From NCBI GenBank assembly GCA_031963405.1, contig JASSUJ010000001.1, forward strand, positions 1,426,001 through 1,490,000: a stretch of 64,000 nucleotides of DNA. The letters are read 5' to 3'. Both the position numbers and the translations under genes were made by a program. The stretch's first letter is position 1. Each line of letters starts with the position of its first letter. The notes under the pieces were generated by a model. It saw only the letters and a program-made list of their open reading frames with translations. It did not search any database and was not told where the DNA came from. The DNA is from JASSUD01 sp031963405. Its GTDB lineage: Bacteria > Pseudomonadota > Gammaproteobacteria > Burkholderiales > Burkholderiaceae. Positions 54,270 through 62,518 of this stretch are shown here, in pieces.

Positions 54270-54427
54270 AGAACCTGTCTAAAAATTGTATAAAAGGCCG
54301 TCAGTCGGGGGAGGCCGCATCGCAGCAACCGGCAGTGTACCTAGACGTACATGAGGATTGCGAGCACCGCCCAGGATTTGAAAAAACGCGAATCACGGTC
54401 TTTTTGGCGATTTGTAGACAGGTTCTT
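54270..54427 (+). repeat. Palindromic intergenic element, family 1 (copy g)
   Basis: Arms AGAACCTGTCTAAAAATTGT and CGATTTGTAGACAGGTTCT. Core: CAGCAACCGGCAGTGTACCT, ACGTACATGAGGATTGCGAG. The arms again differ from other copies but pair with each other. Confidence 0.85.
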
Positions 54428-54473
54428 AGCTCGAAGCACAAGCTAATTGCTTATATACTTCGCTTTTTATCAA

Positions 54474-54535
54474 GGAACCTCTGCATAAACCCTGTAGCAA
54501 AAAATGCCGCCACTACAGGGTTTATGCAGAGGTTC
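54474..54535 (+). repeat. Palindromic element, family 2 (62-bp form)
   Basis: GGAACCTCTGCATAAACCCTGTAG and its exact complement CTACAGGGTTTATGCAGAGGTTC(C). The inner arm reads ACCCTGTAG instead of ACCCCCATAG, with the matching change on the other side. This is a compensated difference. It lies between copy g and pyrD. Confidence 0.88.
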
Positions 54536-54627
54536 TGTAGAGAACTTTTAATAAAACGCAGCTTCTTCATACTTATCAGCGCGTCGCCTTTTATATAAAC
54601 CGCTTTTTTCTTGGCTGAAAAACTATT

Positions 54628-55674
54628 GTGTTGAGCTCTATTTATTCGCTTGTGCGCTCGCGCTTATTTCGCATGGATGCGGAACAAGCCCATCATTTCT
54701 CCCTCTCGCTATTGCGCATGACTAATCGTCTGGGGATATCTAAATTATTCTACCCTCCTCCTGTGCAGGCGCCCTGTACGGTAATGGGACTGCGCTTTAA
54801 TAATCCGGTTGGCTTGGCCGCCGGGCTTGATAAAGATGGGGTATGTATTGATGCGCTGGCGGCGTTCGGCTTTGGGTTTATCGAAATCGGCACGGTAACG
54901 CCTCGCCCACAGCCAGGTAATCCACGCCCACGCCTGTTCCGCCTGCCTACCGCAGGTGCGCTGATTAACCGTTTGGGCTTTAATAATGGTGGCGTTGACG
55001 CCCTCATTCGCAATGTACAAGCGGCTCGCTACAAAGGGATTTTGGGTATTAATCTTGGCAAGAATGCCGATACGCCGATTGAGCAAGCAGCGCGTGACTA
55101 CCTGTATTGTCTTGAGCGTGTCTACCCTTTCGCGAGCTACGTCACGGTAAATATCTCTTCACCAAACACGCAAAACCTGCGTCAATTACAAAATGCTGAA
55201 GCACTCGATGCGCTGCTTGCAGCCCTGCAAGATAAACGCGAACGCCTGGCTGATTTGCATGGCAAGCACGTGCCCATCGCGGTAAAGGTTGCACCCGATC
55301 TCACTGATATTGAGATTCACACCATCTCAGAGGCACTGCTGCGCCATCGCATTGATGGCTTAATTGCGACTAATACAACACTATCGCGCACAGCAGTAGC
55401 AGGCCTTGAGAATGCGAACCAAACAGGGGGTTTATCAGGTAAACCGCTACTGGATGCTTCTAATACCGTGATTCGCAAATTCCATCGTGAATTAGGCAGT
55501 ACAGTGCCCATTATTGGGGTGGGCGGCATCTTTTCAGGCGACGATGCACGTGCTAAGTTGGCTGCTGGCGCTTCTCTAGTGCAGCTATATACAGGGCTTA
55601 TTTATCGCGGCCCCACGCTCGTGCCTGAGTGTGCAAAAGCGCTGGCTCAGTACATGCGCGATAAGCACAGGTAA
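54628..55674 (+). CDS. pyrD: Dihydroorotate dehydrogenase (quinone), class 2
   Basis: Inner-membrane-associated flavoenzyme oxidising dihydroorotate to orotate with ubiquinone in pyrimidine synthesis. The 348-aa size and the N-terminal helix region (MDAEQAHHFSLSLLR) are those of class 2. FMN-site segments are GLAAGLDKDG, GFIEIGTVTPRPQPGNPRPR, NISSPNT with the catalytic Ser, and GVGGIFSGDDA. The start is GTG at 54628 (MLSSIYSLVRS). The leader is made of repeat DNA. Confidence 0.96.
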   Translation: MLSSIYSLVRSRLFRMDAEQAHHFSLSLLRMTNRLGISKLFYPPPVQAPCTVMGLRFNNPVGLAAGLDKDGVCIDALAAFGFGFIEIGTVTPRPQPGNPRPRLFRLPTAGALINRLGFNNGGVDALIRNVQAARYKGILGINLGKNADTPIEQAARDYLYCLERVYPFASYVTVNISSPNTQNLRQLQNAEALDALLAALQDKRERLADLHGKHVPIAVKVAPDLTDIEIHTISEALLRHRIDGLIATNTTLSRTAVAGLENANQTGGLSGKPLLDASNTVIRKFHRELGSTVPIIGVGGIFSGDDARAKLAAGASLVQLYTGLIYRGPTLVPECAKALAQYMRDKHR

Positions 55675-55730
55675 TGTGCAGCGTCACTTTTTTCCTCTCA
55701 GCCTCAATCTGAACAGCGTAAGGGTTAAAT

Positions 55731-57062
55731 ATGTATGAAGAAGCCGACGAAGAGGCGGCAGGGCAAGCTCAGTTCGTTTACTGGTTACGCTGTGTTGCGC
55801 CTTACATTCACGCCTTTCGCCATAAAATTTTTGTGGTCGCCTTTGGCGGCGAGCTAGTCCAAGCAGGTCTTTTGAATACACTTGTACAAGACCTTGCGCT
55901 GCTGCATGCGATGGGGATGCAAATTGTATTGGTGCATGGCTCGCGGCCACAAGTTGAAGAGCAGCTGAGACTGCACCAAGTGGAATCTTTATTTGCGCAT
56001 GATATTCGCATTACCGATGCAAGCGCCCTGGAAGCAGCCAAAGAGGCAGCCGGTGGGGTACGGCTTGACGTTGAAGCGGCGGTTAGCCAAGGTCTGCCCA
56101 ACACGCCGATGGCGCATGCACGCATTAGCATTGTGTCAGGCAATTTTGTGACTGCCAGGCCAGTGGGCATTATCGATGGAATTGATTTTCAACATACAGG
56201 GGTTGTGCGCAAAATCGATGCTGAGTCTATCCGCCACTCTCTCGCGCAACGTAAATTAGTGCTTTTATCGCCGCTAGGTTTTTCACCAACTGGTGAAGCA
56301 TTTAATCTCTCTATGGAAGATGTGGCATCGGCTGCCGCGATTGCGCTGCAAGCAGATAAGTTAATTTTTATTACCGAAACTCCTGGCATTGTTGAGAACG
56401 GCGAATTACGCGGCGAGCTTTCGCTAGAAGACGCCCATAAACTGCACGAAGCAGGCACTTTACCTACTAATGAAAGCTTTTATCTACAACATTCCATCCG
56501 CGCTTGTCGCAGCGGGGTGCGACGCGCGCATATTATTCCTTTTGTATTAGATGGCAGCATCTTGCTTGAGCTTTTTCTCCATGACGGTATTGGTACGATG
56601 ATTTCTTACCAAAATCTTGAAAGCTTGCGTGAAGCCAATGCTGACGATGTGGGTAGCATCTTGCAATTAATTGAGCCGCTTGAACTAGATGGCACGCTAG
56701 TGCGGCGCGATCGCCATCAAATTGAACGTGAAATTGGGCATTTTTCAGTGCTTGAGCATGACGGCGTATTATTTGGCTGCGCTGCGCTTTATCCTTACGC
56801 GTCAGAAAAATTGGGTGAAATGAGCTGCTTAACCGTCGCGCCAGAAGCGCAAGGTGCTGGCGACGGGGAACGCTTGCTCATGCGCATTGAGCAACGCGCC
56901 CGAGCACTTGGATTAAACCGTCTGTTTGTATTAACCACGCGCACTGCACATTGGTTTATAAAACGCGGCTTCAAAAAAGTGACGCTAGATGATCTGCCAG
57001 AAGACCGACGCCGACTTTATAATTGGCAACGTAAGTCAGTCATTTTATTAAAGCAACTTTAG
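55731..57062 (+). CDS. argA: Amino-acid N-acetyltransferase (N-acetylglutamate synthase)
   Basis: First enzyme of arginine synthesis. The 443-aa protein fuses an amino-acid-kinase-like regulatory domain (residues 25-285; FVVAFGGELVQAG, VLVHGSRPQVEE), which senses arginine, to a GNAT acetyltransferase domain (about 295-440; LTVAPEAQGAGDGERLLMRI). AAGGG lies seven bases before the ATG. It starts 56 bp after pyrD and probably shares its transcript. Confidence 0.95.
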   Translation: MYEEADEEAAGQAQFVYWLRCVAPYIHAFRHKIFVVAFGGELVQAGLLNTLVQDLALLHAMGMQIVLVHGSRPQVEEQLRLHQVESLFAHDIRITDASALEAAKEAAGGVRLDVEAAVSQGLPNTPMAHARISIVSGNFVTARPVGIIDGIDFQHTGVVRKIDAESIRHSLAQRKLVLLSPLGFSPTGEAFNLSMEDVASAAAIALQADKLIFITETPGIVENGELRGELSLEDAHKLHEAGTLPTNESFYLQHSIRACRSGVRRAHIIPFVLDGSILLELFLHDGIGTMISYQNLESLREANADDVGSILQLIEPLELDGTLVRRDRHQIEREIGHFSVLEHDGVLFGCAALYPYASEKLGEMSCLTVAPEAQGAGDGERLLMRIEQRARALGLNRLFVLTTRTAHWFIKRGFKKVTLDDLPEDRRRLYNWQRKSVILLKQL

Positions 57063-57151
57063 GAAAATGCCGAATAAACCTACAGGCAAATCACGGCTTT
57101 TTTTCTTTTTCTCTTAAGCATTTTTGACACGAATTCTAGGCTTTTATTGTT

Positions 57152-57454
57152 ATGACAACATCTAACGACGATCAAGCGCAAAAAGTGCGTACCGTACACT
57201 GCGCCAAGCTCGGCAAAGAGGCAGAAGGCCTTGATTTTCCACCGTTACCAGGTGAGCTTGGGCAACGTATCTATAACCATATTTCGAAAGCAGTCTGGCA
57301 AGATTGGCTAAAACATCAGACCATGCTCGTCAATGAATATCGCCTCAGCATGGCCGACGCTCGCGCACGGCAATATTTGCTTAAGCAAGCGGAGAAATTC
57401 TTTTTTGGCGAAGGTGTGGATGTCGCTTCCGGGTTTGTGCCGCCTACTCAGTAG
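57152..57454 (+). CDS. yggX: Probable Fe(2+)-trafficking protein YggX
   Basis: A small cytoplasmic protein that protects iron-sulphur clusters from oxidation. The conserved body is VRTVHCAKLGKEAEGLDFPP with the single Cys, then LKHQTMLVNEYRLSMADARA and FFFGEG. At 100 aa it is slightly longer than the usual 90 because the ATG adds a polar stretch of 11 residues; the GTG at 57185 would give the family start. It faces coq7, with only 4 bp between the stop codons. Confidence 0.93.
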   Translation: MTTSNDDQAQKVRTVHCAKLGKEAEGLDFPPLPGELGQRIYNHISKAVWQDWLKHQTMLVNEYRLSMADARARQYLLKQAEKFFFGEGVDVASGFVPPTQ

Positions 57455-57458
57455 TCGC

Positions 57459-58088
57459 TTAAATATAGTAAGCAGTTCGTGTCATAACTCGCGCCGCGGC
57501 ACGCATTAAGCGTCGAGCCAAAAGCGGCAGCTCTGTCCCCCCTGCTTGCTGCGCAGCTTGCGCGTGTGCGGCCTCATCGGCGCGCATTTGAGAAACAATG
57601 GCACGTGATGCGTAATCCGCTTGCGGCAATTGCTCAAGATGGCTATTCAAATGCTGCTCAACCTGACGCTCAGTCTCTGCCATAAAGCCAAGGCTAATAC
57701 GATCACTCATCTTGCCTGCGCTAAATCCAATGAGAAAAGCGCCCCCATACCAGACAGGGTTGAGCAAGCTTAAGTGCCCGTCTAGCGCTTTAATACGCGT
57801 TGCAGTCCAACCCAAGTGATCTTGCTCTTCACGCGCTGCCTGCTCAAACATTGATTTAGCTTGCGCTGAGTGGCTCGCAAGCTTTTGCGCCTGATACAGC
57901 GCCTGGGCGCAAATTTCTCCAACATGGTTCACCCGCATCAGCGCTGCTGCATGGGCTTTTTCTTGAGGCGACAAAGGTGGAGCCTTGACGTTACTAGGTG
58001 GCCGCGGCAGCGGCCGTGTGGCTTGCAGCACGCCAGTTAAAGCGCGCAAACAACTATCAAATTCGCCAATCCAGCGATCAAGCGCCAT
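57459..58088 (-). CDS. coq7: 2-nonaprenyl-3-methyl-6-methoxy-1,4-benzoquinol hydroxylase
   Basis: A di-iron monooxygenase carrying out a late hydroxylation in ubiquinone synthesis. The 209-aa protein shows iron ligands Glu58 (NHVGEICAQ), Glu88 and His91 (REEQDHLGW) and the later ADEAAHAQ. GAGGAG precedes the ATG at 58088. It is divergent from the porin gene and convergent with yggX. Confidence 0.95.
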   Translation of the reverse strand: MALDRWIGEFDSCLRALTGVLQATRPLPRPPSNVKAPPLSPQEKAHAAALMRVNHVGEICAQALYQAQKLASHSAQAKSMFEQAAREEQDHLGWTATRIKALDGHLSLLNPVWYGGAFLIGFSAGKMSDRISLGFMAETERQVEQHLNSHLEQLPQADYASRAIVSQMRADEAAHAQAAQQAGGTELPLLARRLMRAAARVMTRTAYYI

Positions 58089-58370
58089 GCTTGCTTCTCC
58101 TCTTTCTTTTAAAAATAGTTGATTCCCTTTTTCCCGCTAGCGCAAAGCTAAATACTGCCATCTAGATAAGACTCATCCACGCAGTCATGTTGCATAAATG
58201 AAACAAACGCCGCTCATATATTTGTTAAAGCTGAGCTTTTTCTTTGACGAGAGAAACAAATTTGCTACATTAACTCCTAACTTCTCCCTCTCGTGAAGTT
58301 ATTAGCGAAAGAGACACTACTGTCTAGTTTAGAAATAACGCTAAATCCACATCCTTTTGGAGATTACCCA

Positions 58371-59567
58371 ATGAAAAAATCGCTACTTGCTCTCGCAGCT
58401 TTAGGCGCGTTTGCTAGCGCGGCACAAGCCGAAAGCAGCGTTACCTTGTTTGGCTTGATTGATACTGGTATCAACTACGTAAGCAATGTACAAACCTATA
58501 ACCAAGCTGGAAATGCCGCTGGTGGCAAATCACAAGTCAACCTATCAAGCGGTGGCTTGCAAGGTAGCCGTTGGGGTCTACGTGGTTCGCAAGATCTCGG
58601 TAATGGCTTAAAAGCTATTTTCACGTTGGAAAGCGGTTTTGATGTCAACACTGGCTCACAATTGCAAAGCTCGCAAGCAAGAAACAGAATCTTTGGCCGT
58701 CAAGCTTTTGCTGGCCTCAGCGGTGATTTCGGTACCGTAACCATCGGTCGTCAATATGATTCGATCGCTGACTTTGTTAGCCCATTGGCTGCAAGTGGCC
58801 GTTGGGAAGGTAGCTTTGCTGCTCACCCAGGTGATATTGATAACTTCAATAACAGCCGTCGCGTTAACAACTCCATCAAATATACCAGCAACAGCTATGA
58901 AGGCTTGACCTTCGGTGGCTTGTACAGCTTGGGTGGTACACCTGGCCGTCGTTCAGATAACCAAGTTTGGTCCGCTGGTGTAGGTTATGCAAATGGCCCA
59001 ATCGCTTTAGGCGCAGCTTACTTAAACGCAAAAACCCCAGCAAGCTCATTCTTTGCTGACGAAGGCATAACAGTAGAGGACACTCTATTTATCGACCCTA
59101 GTAAAAACCCAGTTTTTGGCAGTTATGTCAATGCAAAGTCCTTGCAAATCATTGCTGCAGGCGGTACGTTTGACTTTGGTGCTTTGACTGCTGGCGTTAA
59201 CTACAGCAACACGCAATTTAAGAGCTCAGTTATTGCTGGCCTAGATGAGAAGACAAGAAACGCTACCTTCCAAAATGCTGAAGCTAGCCTTGCTTATCAC
59301 TTCGCACCAGACTTGGTCGGTATGCTCTCTTATGACTACACCTGGTCCAACAAAATTAACAATAACACTGCTAAATATCAGCAAGTTAACGTTAGCTTGA
59401 GCCAAGATCTGTCGAAATCTGTTGAAGTTTATGTACTCGGCGCATATCAAAAAGCTCGCGGTAAAGATGCTTATGGTAATGCTCTCGTAGCTGGTATCAG
59501 CGGCGTAAGCGCTTCGAGCAAAAACACGCAAGCTCTAGTTCGTGCTGGTCTACGCGTTGCATTCTAA
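58371..59567 (+). CDS. Gram-negative porin (Burkholderia type)
   Basis: An outer-membrane trimeric beta-barrel channel. The 398-aa precursor starts at ATG 58371 (GGAGA eight bases ahead) with a signal peptide cleaved after AAQA. The mature protein begins ESSVTLFGLIDTGINYVSN, as in the Burkholderia OpcP/Omp38 group, and ends in a terminal Phe (LRVAF) needed for barrel assembly. GSRWGLRGSQDLGNGLKAIF and FGRQAFAGLSGDFGTVTIGR are family segments. An ATG 78 bases upstream is rejected because it would bury the signal peptide. Codon use is strongly biased, suggesting high expression. A good terminator follows. Confidence 0.96.
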   Translation: MKKSLLALAALGAFASAAQAESSVTLFGLIDTGINYVSNVQTYNQAGNAAGGKSQVNLSSGGLQGSRWGLRGSQDLGNGLKAIFTLESGFDVNTGSQLQSSQARNRIFGRQAFAGLSGDFGTVTIGRQYDSIADFVSPLAASGRWEGSFAAHPGDIDNFNNSRRVNNSIKYTSNSYEGLTFGGLYSLGGTPGRRSDNQVWSAGVGYANGPIALGAAYLNAKTPASSFFADEGITVEDTLFIDPSKNPVFGSYVNAKSLQIIAAGGTFDFGALTAGVNYSNTQFKSSVIAGLDEKTRNATFQNAEASLAYHFAPDLVGMLSYDYTWSNKINNNTAKYQQVNVSLSQDLSKSVEVYVLGAYQKARGKDAYGNALVAGISGVSASSKNTQALVRAGLRVAF

Positions 59568-59603
59568 GCAATTGAGTAGCTAAGCGCTAATAGATAGCGT
59601 AGT

Positions 59604-59631
59604 AAAAAAAGGCACCTTCGGGTGCCTTTTT
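59604..59631. terminator. Bidirectional terminator between porin and fadD
   Basis: AAAAGGCACC TTCG GGTGCCTTTT with A- and T-runs on both sides and a very stable TTCG loop. It sits between the convergent porin and fadD genes and should serve both. Confidence 0.93.
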
Positions 59632-61320
59632 CTATACTTGAGCAGGTAACTTTTCTTTTTCACGCAATGCTTTGCGCAAAATTTTGCCTACATTAGATTT
59701 GGGTAACTCATTACAAAACTCGATAAACCGCGGTCTTTTATATCCAGTTAAACGCTCTCTACAGAACCCAGCAATCTCTTTTTCAACTAAAAATGGGTCT
59801 TTTTTAACTATAAATAACTTGACGACCTCACCTGCGTGACTGTCGGCAACACCAATTGCAGCCACTTCTAAAACACCAGGATGCTCGGCGACAATTTCTT
59901 CGATTTCGTTCGGGTAGACATTAAAGCCTGATACAAGAATGATATCTTTCTTGCGGTCAATCACTTTAATAAAGCCACGTTCATCTATAGTGCCAATATC
60001 GCCCGACTTCAAAAAACCATCGGCCGTCATCACTTGCGCCGTCTCTTCCGGGCGTTTCCAATACCCTGCCATGAGCTGCGGGCCACGGATACAAATTTCC
60101 CCAGGCTGCCCCATTGGTACAGCATTACCTGCTTCATCCCGTATCGACACTTCGGTCGAAGGAAGCGGCAGCCCTATCGTTCCTGAATATTCAACCGCAT
60201 TTATCGGCGCACAGGTAACAGCTGGCGAGGTTTCTGATAGCCCATAGCCCTCGATAATGGGTATACCGGTTACCTTGAACCAACGCCGTGCAACAACCTC
60301 CTGAACCGCCATACCACCGCCTTGGGCAAGTATCAAATTTGAGAAATCAAGCTCCTCAAATTCAGGATCATGCAGTAAAGCGTTATATAAGGTATTGACG
60401 GACGGAAAAAAATTGACGGAATAAGTTTTAAACACTTTAATCAATTCTTTTACATCTCTTGGGTCCGGCACCAAAATGCCCAACGCGCCTATACTCGGCA
60501 TTAATAAGCCACAGACGGTAAGCGAAAAAATATGATAAAGCGGCAACGCGACTAGGGTGACAGTCTGCTCATTTTTTATTTTCTTTTTAAAAATAGGGGC
60601 AAGCCACGCATAAGTTTGCTGCACATTTGCGACTATATTTCGATGCAGTAGCATCGCCCCCTTAGGCGTGCCTGTTGTACCGCCTGTATATTGCAGAAAA
60701 GCTAAATCATCAGGGCCAATCTTTACCGCAGTTAAAGGAGTCTGCGCGCCGCTCGCTAAGGCATCATTGAACAGTGTGGCGTTTTCAAAATGAAAGTCCG
60801 GGATATGCTTCTGGATATGATGCAACATAAAGTTAACAAACAATCCTTTGATACCGAGCAAGTCGCCCACTGAGGCAACCACCACATGCTTAATCGCCGT
60901 ATTAGCTATAATTTTTTCAAGTGCAGGTGCGCAGCTCTCTAAAATTACAATCGCCTCAGCCCCACTATCTTTCAGCTGATGCTCAAGTTCTCGCGCTGTA
61001 TACATCGGATTAACGTTCACCACCACGCAGCCTGCGCGCAAAATGGCCATCATGGTGATTGGATACTGGAACATATTAGGCAGCATCACTGCAACCCGTG
61101 CACCTGGCAGCAGCCCTTTACGTTGAAACCAAGCAGCTAAGTTGCGTGACTGACGATCAAGCTCGGCATAAGTTATGGTTTGGCCCATGCAAGCGAAGGC
61201 AGAACGCTCAGCATATTTCTGAAAGCTATCTTCGATCAAATCGACTAACGATGGGTAAAGCGATACATCAATTTCCACGGGTACATCGGGTGGATAAGAC
61301 TTCAACCAAACTTTGTCCAT
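59632..61320 (-). CDS. fadD: Long-chain-fatty-acid-CoA ligase
   Basis: Activates fatty acids to acyl-CoA through an acyl-adenylate, at the inner membrane. The 562-aa protein has the AMP-binding signature LQYTGGTTGTPKGA, the IEGYGLSETSPAVTC segment, GWFKSGD-like DGFLKSGDIGTIDERGF, and a C-terminal KSNVGKILRKALR with the catalytic Lys. GGGGAGG precedes the ATG. The 470 bp upstream, to sodB, hold one terminator and nothing else recognisable. Confidence 0.95.
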   Translation of the reverse strand: MDKVWLKSYPPDVPVEIDVSLYPSLVDLIEDSFQKYAERSAFACMGQTITYAELDRQSRNLAAWFQRKGLLPGARVAVMLPNMFQYPITMMAILRAGCVVVNVNPMYTARELEHQLKDSGAEAIVILESCAPALEKIIANTAIKHVVVASVGDLLGIKGLFVNFMLHHIQKHIPDFHFENATLFNDALASGAQTPLTAVKIGPDDLAFLQYTGGTTGTPKGAMLLHRNIVANVQQTYAWLAPIFKKKIKNEQTVTLVALPLYHIFSLTVCGLLMPSIGALGILVPDPRDVKELIKVFKTYSVNFFPSVNTLYNALLHDPEFEELDFSNLILAQGGGMAVQEVVARRWFKVTGIPIIEGYGLSETSPAVTCAPINAVEYSGTIGLPLPSTEVSIRDEAGNAVPMGQPGEICIRGPQLMAGYWKRPEETAQVMTADGFLKSGDIGTIDERGFIKVIDRKKDIILVSGFNVYPNEIEEIVAEHPGVLEVAAIGVADSHAGEVVKLFIVKKDPFLVEKEIAGFCRERLTGYKRPRFIEFCNELPKSNVGKILRKALREKEKLPAQV

Positions 61321-61601
61321 ACAGCGCCTCCCCTCATCTTCTTTTTATTGAATGACTGTGCGACAAAACATATCAAGATAAGCCAAGGTTCGAACCTTGC
61401 CTTCCTCTGTGTGATGATCTACAAAGAACGCAACAAATTTGTAGTCTCTTATTTGCACATCCCTTCTTGGCAATTCAATCTTACCGACGACGATAGGGTG
61501 AGGCGCTTAAATTCTGTGCAGCCGCTTACAAATCGGTGCAATCTACCGCGCCCCCTTGAAAATCCTTAAGCGAGCTTGATCGCCAATCTGAGCACACATA
61601 A

Positions 61602-61640
61602 AAAAATCCTCACCAGCCACGGGTGCTGGTGAGGATTTTT
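61602..61640. terminator. Strong bidirectional hairpin after sodB
   Basis: AAAAATCCTCACCAGC and GCTGGTGAGGATTTTT form a perfect 16-bp stem around CACGGGT. It lies about 150 bp after the sodB stop on the minus strand. The T-run is present in both directions. Confidence 0.85.
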
Positions 61641-61791
61641 AGTCGTAACAAATGCTAGCAGGCTATAAAAAATTAAGCATAGGCTAGTTAGGGAGAGCCT
61701 ATATCACTGTGTGGGCAAAAAATGCCTTTGACGAGCCAAGCTTACGCCGCACAATTTATAGCGAGTTACCAGGTGATTTGTAGGGCGATTT

Positions 61792-62373
61792 TTATGCTTT
61801 AAAATTTTGCTCAGCAAAATTCCAATTGACGATTTGCCAAAACCCTTCGACAAATTTTGGTCGCGCATTGCGATAGTCAATGTAATAAGCGTGCTCCCAC
61901 ACATCTAACGTCAACAACGGTGTTGTATCACCAGTCAATGGCGTTGCTGCATTGCTTGTTTGCATTAAATCAAGCGTGCCATCTGATCTTTTCACCAGCC
62001 AAGTCCAGCCAGAGCCAAAAAGCGTTAGTGCAGCTTGAGTAAAAACTTCTTTAAATTTATCGTAAGAACCCCATTTTTTATTAATCGCCTCGCCTAACGC
62101 ACCGCCTGGCGCGCCGCCGCCGTTGGGGGCAAGCGATTGCCAAAAAAAACTGTGGTTCCAGATTTGAGCTGCGTTGTTAAAAATCGGCCCTGATGATTTT
62201 TTAATAATTTCTTCAAGTGACAGATTTTCAAACTCAGTACCAGGAATTAGCTCATTAAGCTTCGTGACATAAGTTTGATGATGCTTGCCGTAATGAAACT
62301 CGAGCGTCTCTTTCGACATATGCGGAGCTAAAGCATCTTTTTCGTAAGGTAAGGGGGGGAGTTGATGTTCCAT
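61792..62373 (-). CDS. sodB: Superoxide dismutase (Fe type)
   Basis: Cytoplasmic enzyme converting superoxide to hydrogen peroxide. The 193-aa protein has metal ligands His27, His74, Asp157 and His161, and Gln69 in NNAAQIWNHSFFW, which is the iron-type marker. I chose the ATG at 62373 (GGAAGAG upstream; MEHQLPPLPY is the family start) over one 66 bases upstream. It follows xseA on the same strand, as in Burkholderia. Confidence 0.97.
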   Translation of the reverse strand: MEHQLPPLPYEKDALAPHMSKETLEFHYGKHHQTYVTKLNELIPGTEFENLSLEEIIKKSSGPIFNNAAQIWNHSFFWQSLAPNGGGAPGGALGEAINKKWGSYDKFKEVFTQAALTLFGSGWTWLVKRSDGTLDLMQTSNAATPLTGDTTPLLTLDVWEHAYYIDYRNARPKFVEGFWQIVNWNFAEQNFKA

Positions 62374-62518
62374 AGTGCGCTCTTCCATTTCTTCTAGTAG
62401 ACAGCTGACAATTGTAGGCGGCTTAGCCTCCACCCGCAATTAAAATCAGCGGAGCTTGCGCAAAGTGCTAGCTGCAGTCCCCGCGCAAAGCTGAGTATTA
62501 AAAAACTTTGGTTAGCTT

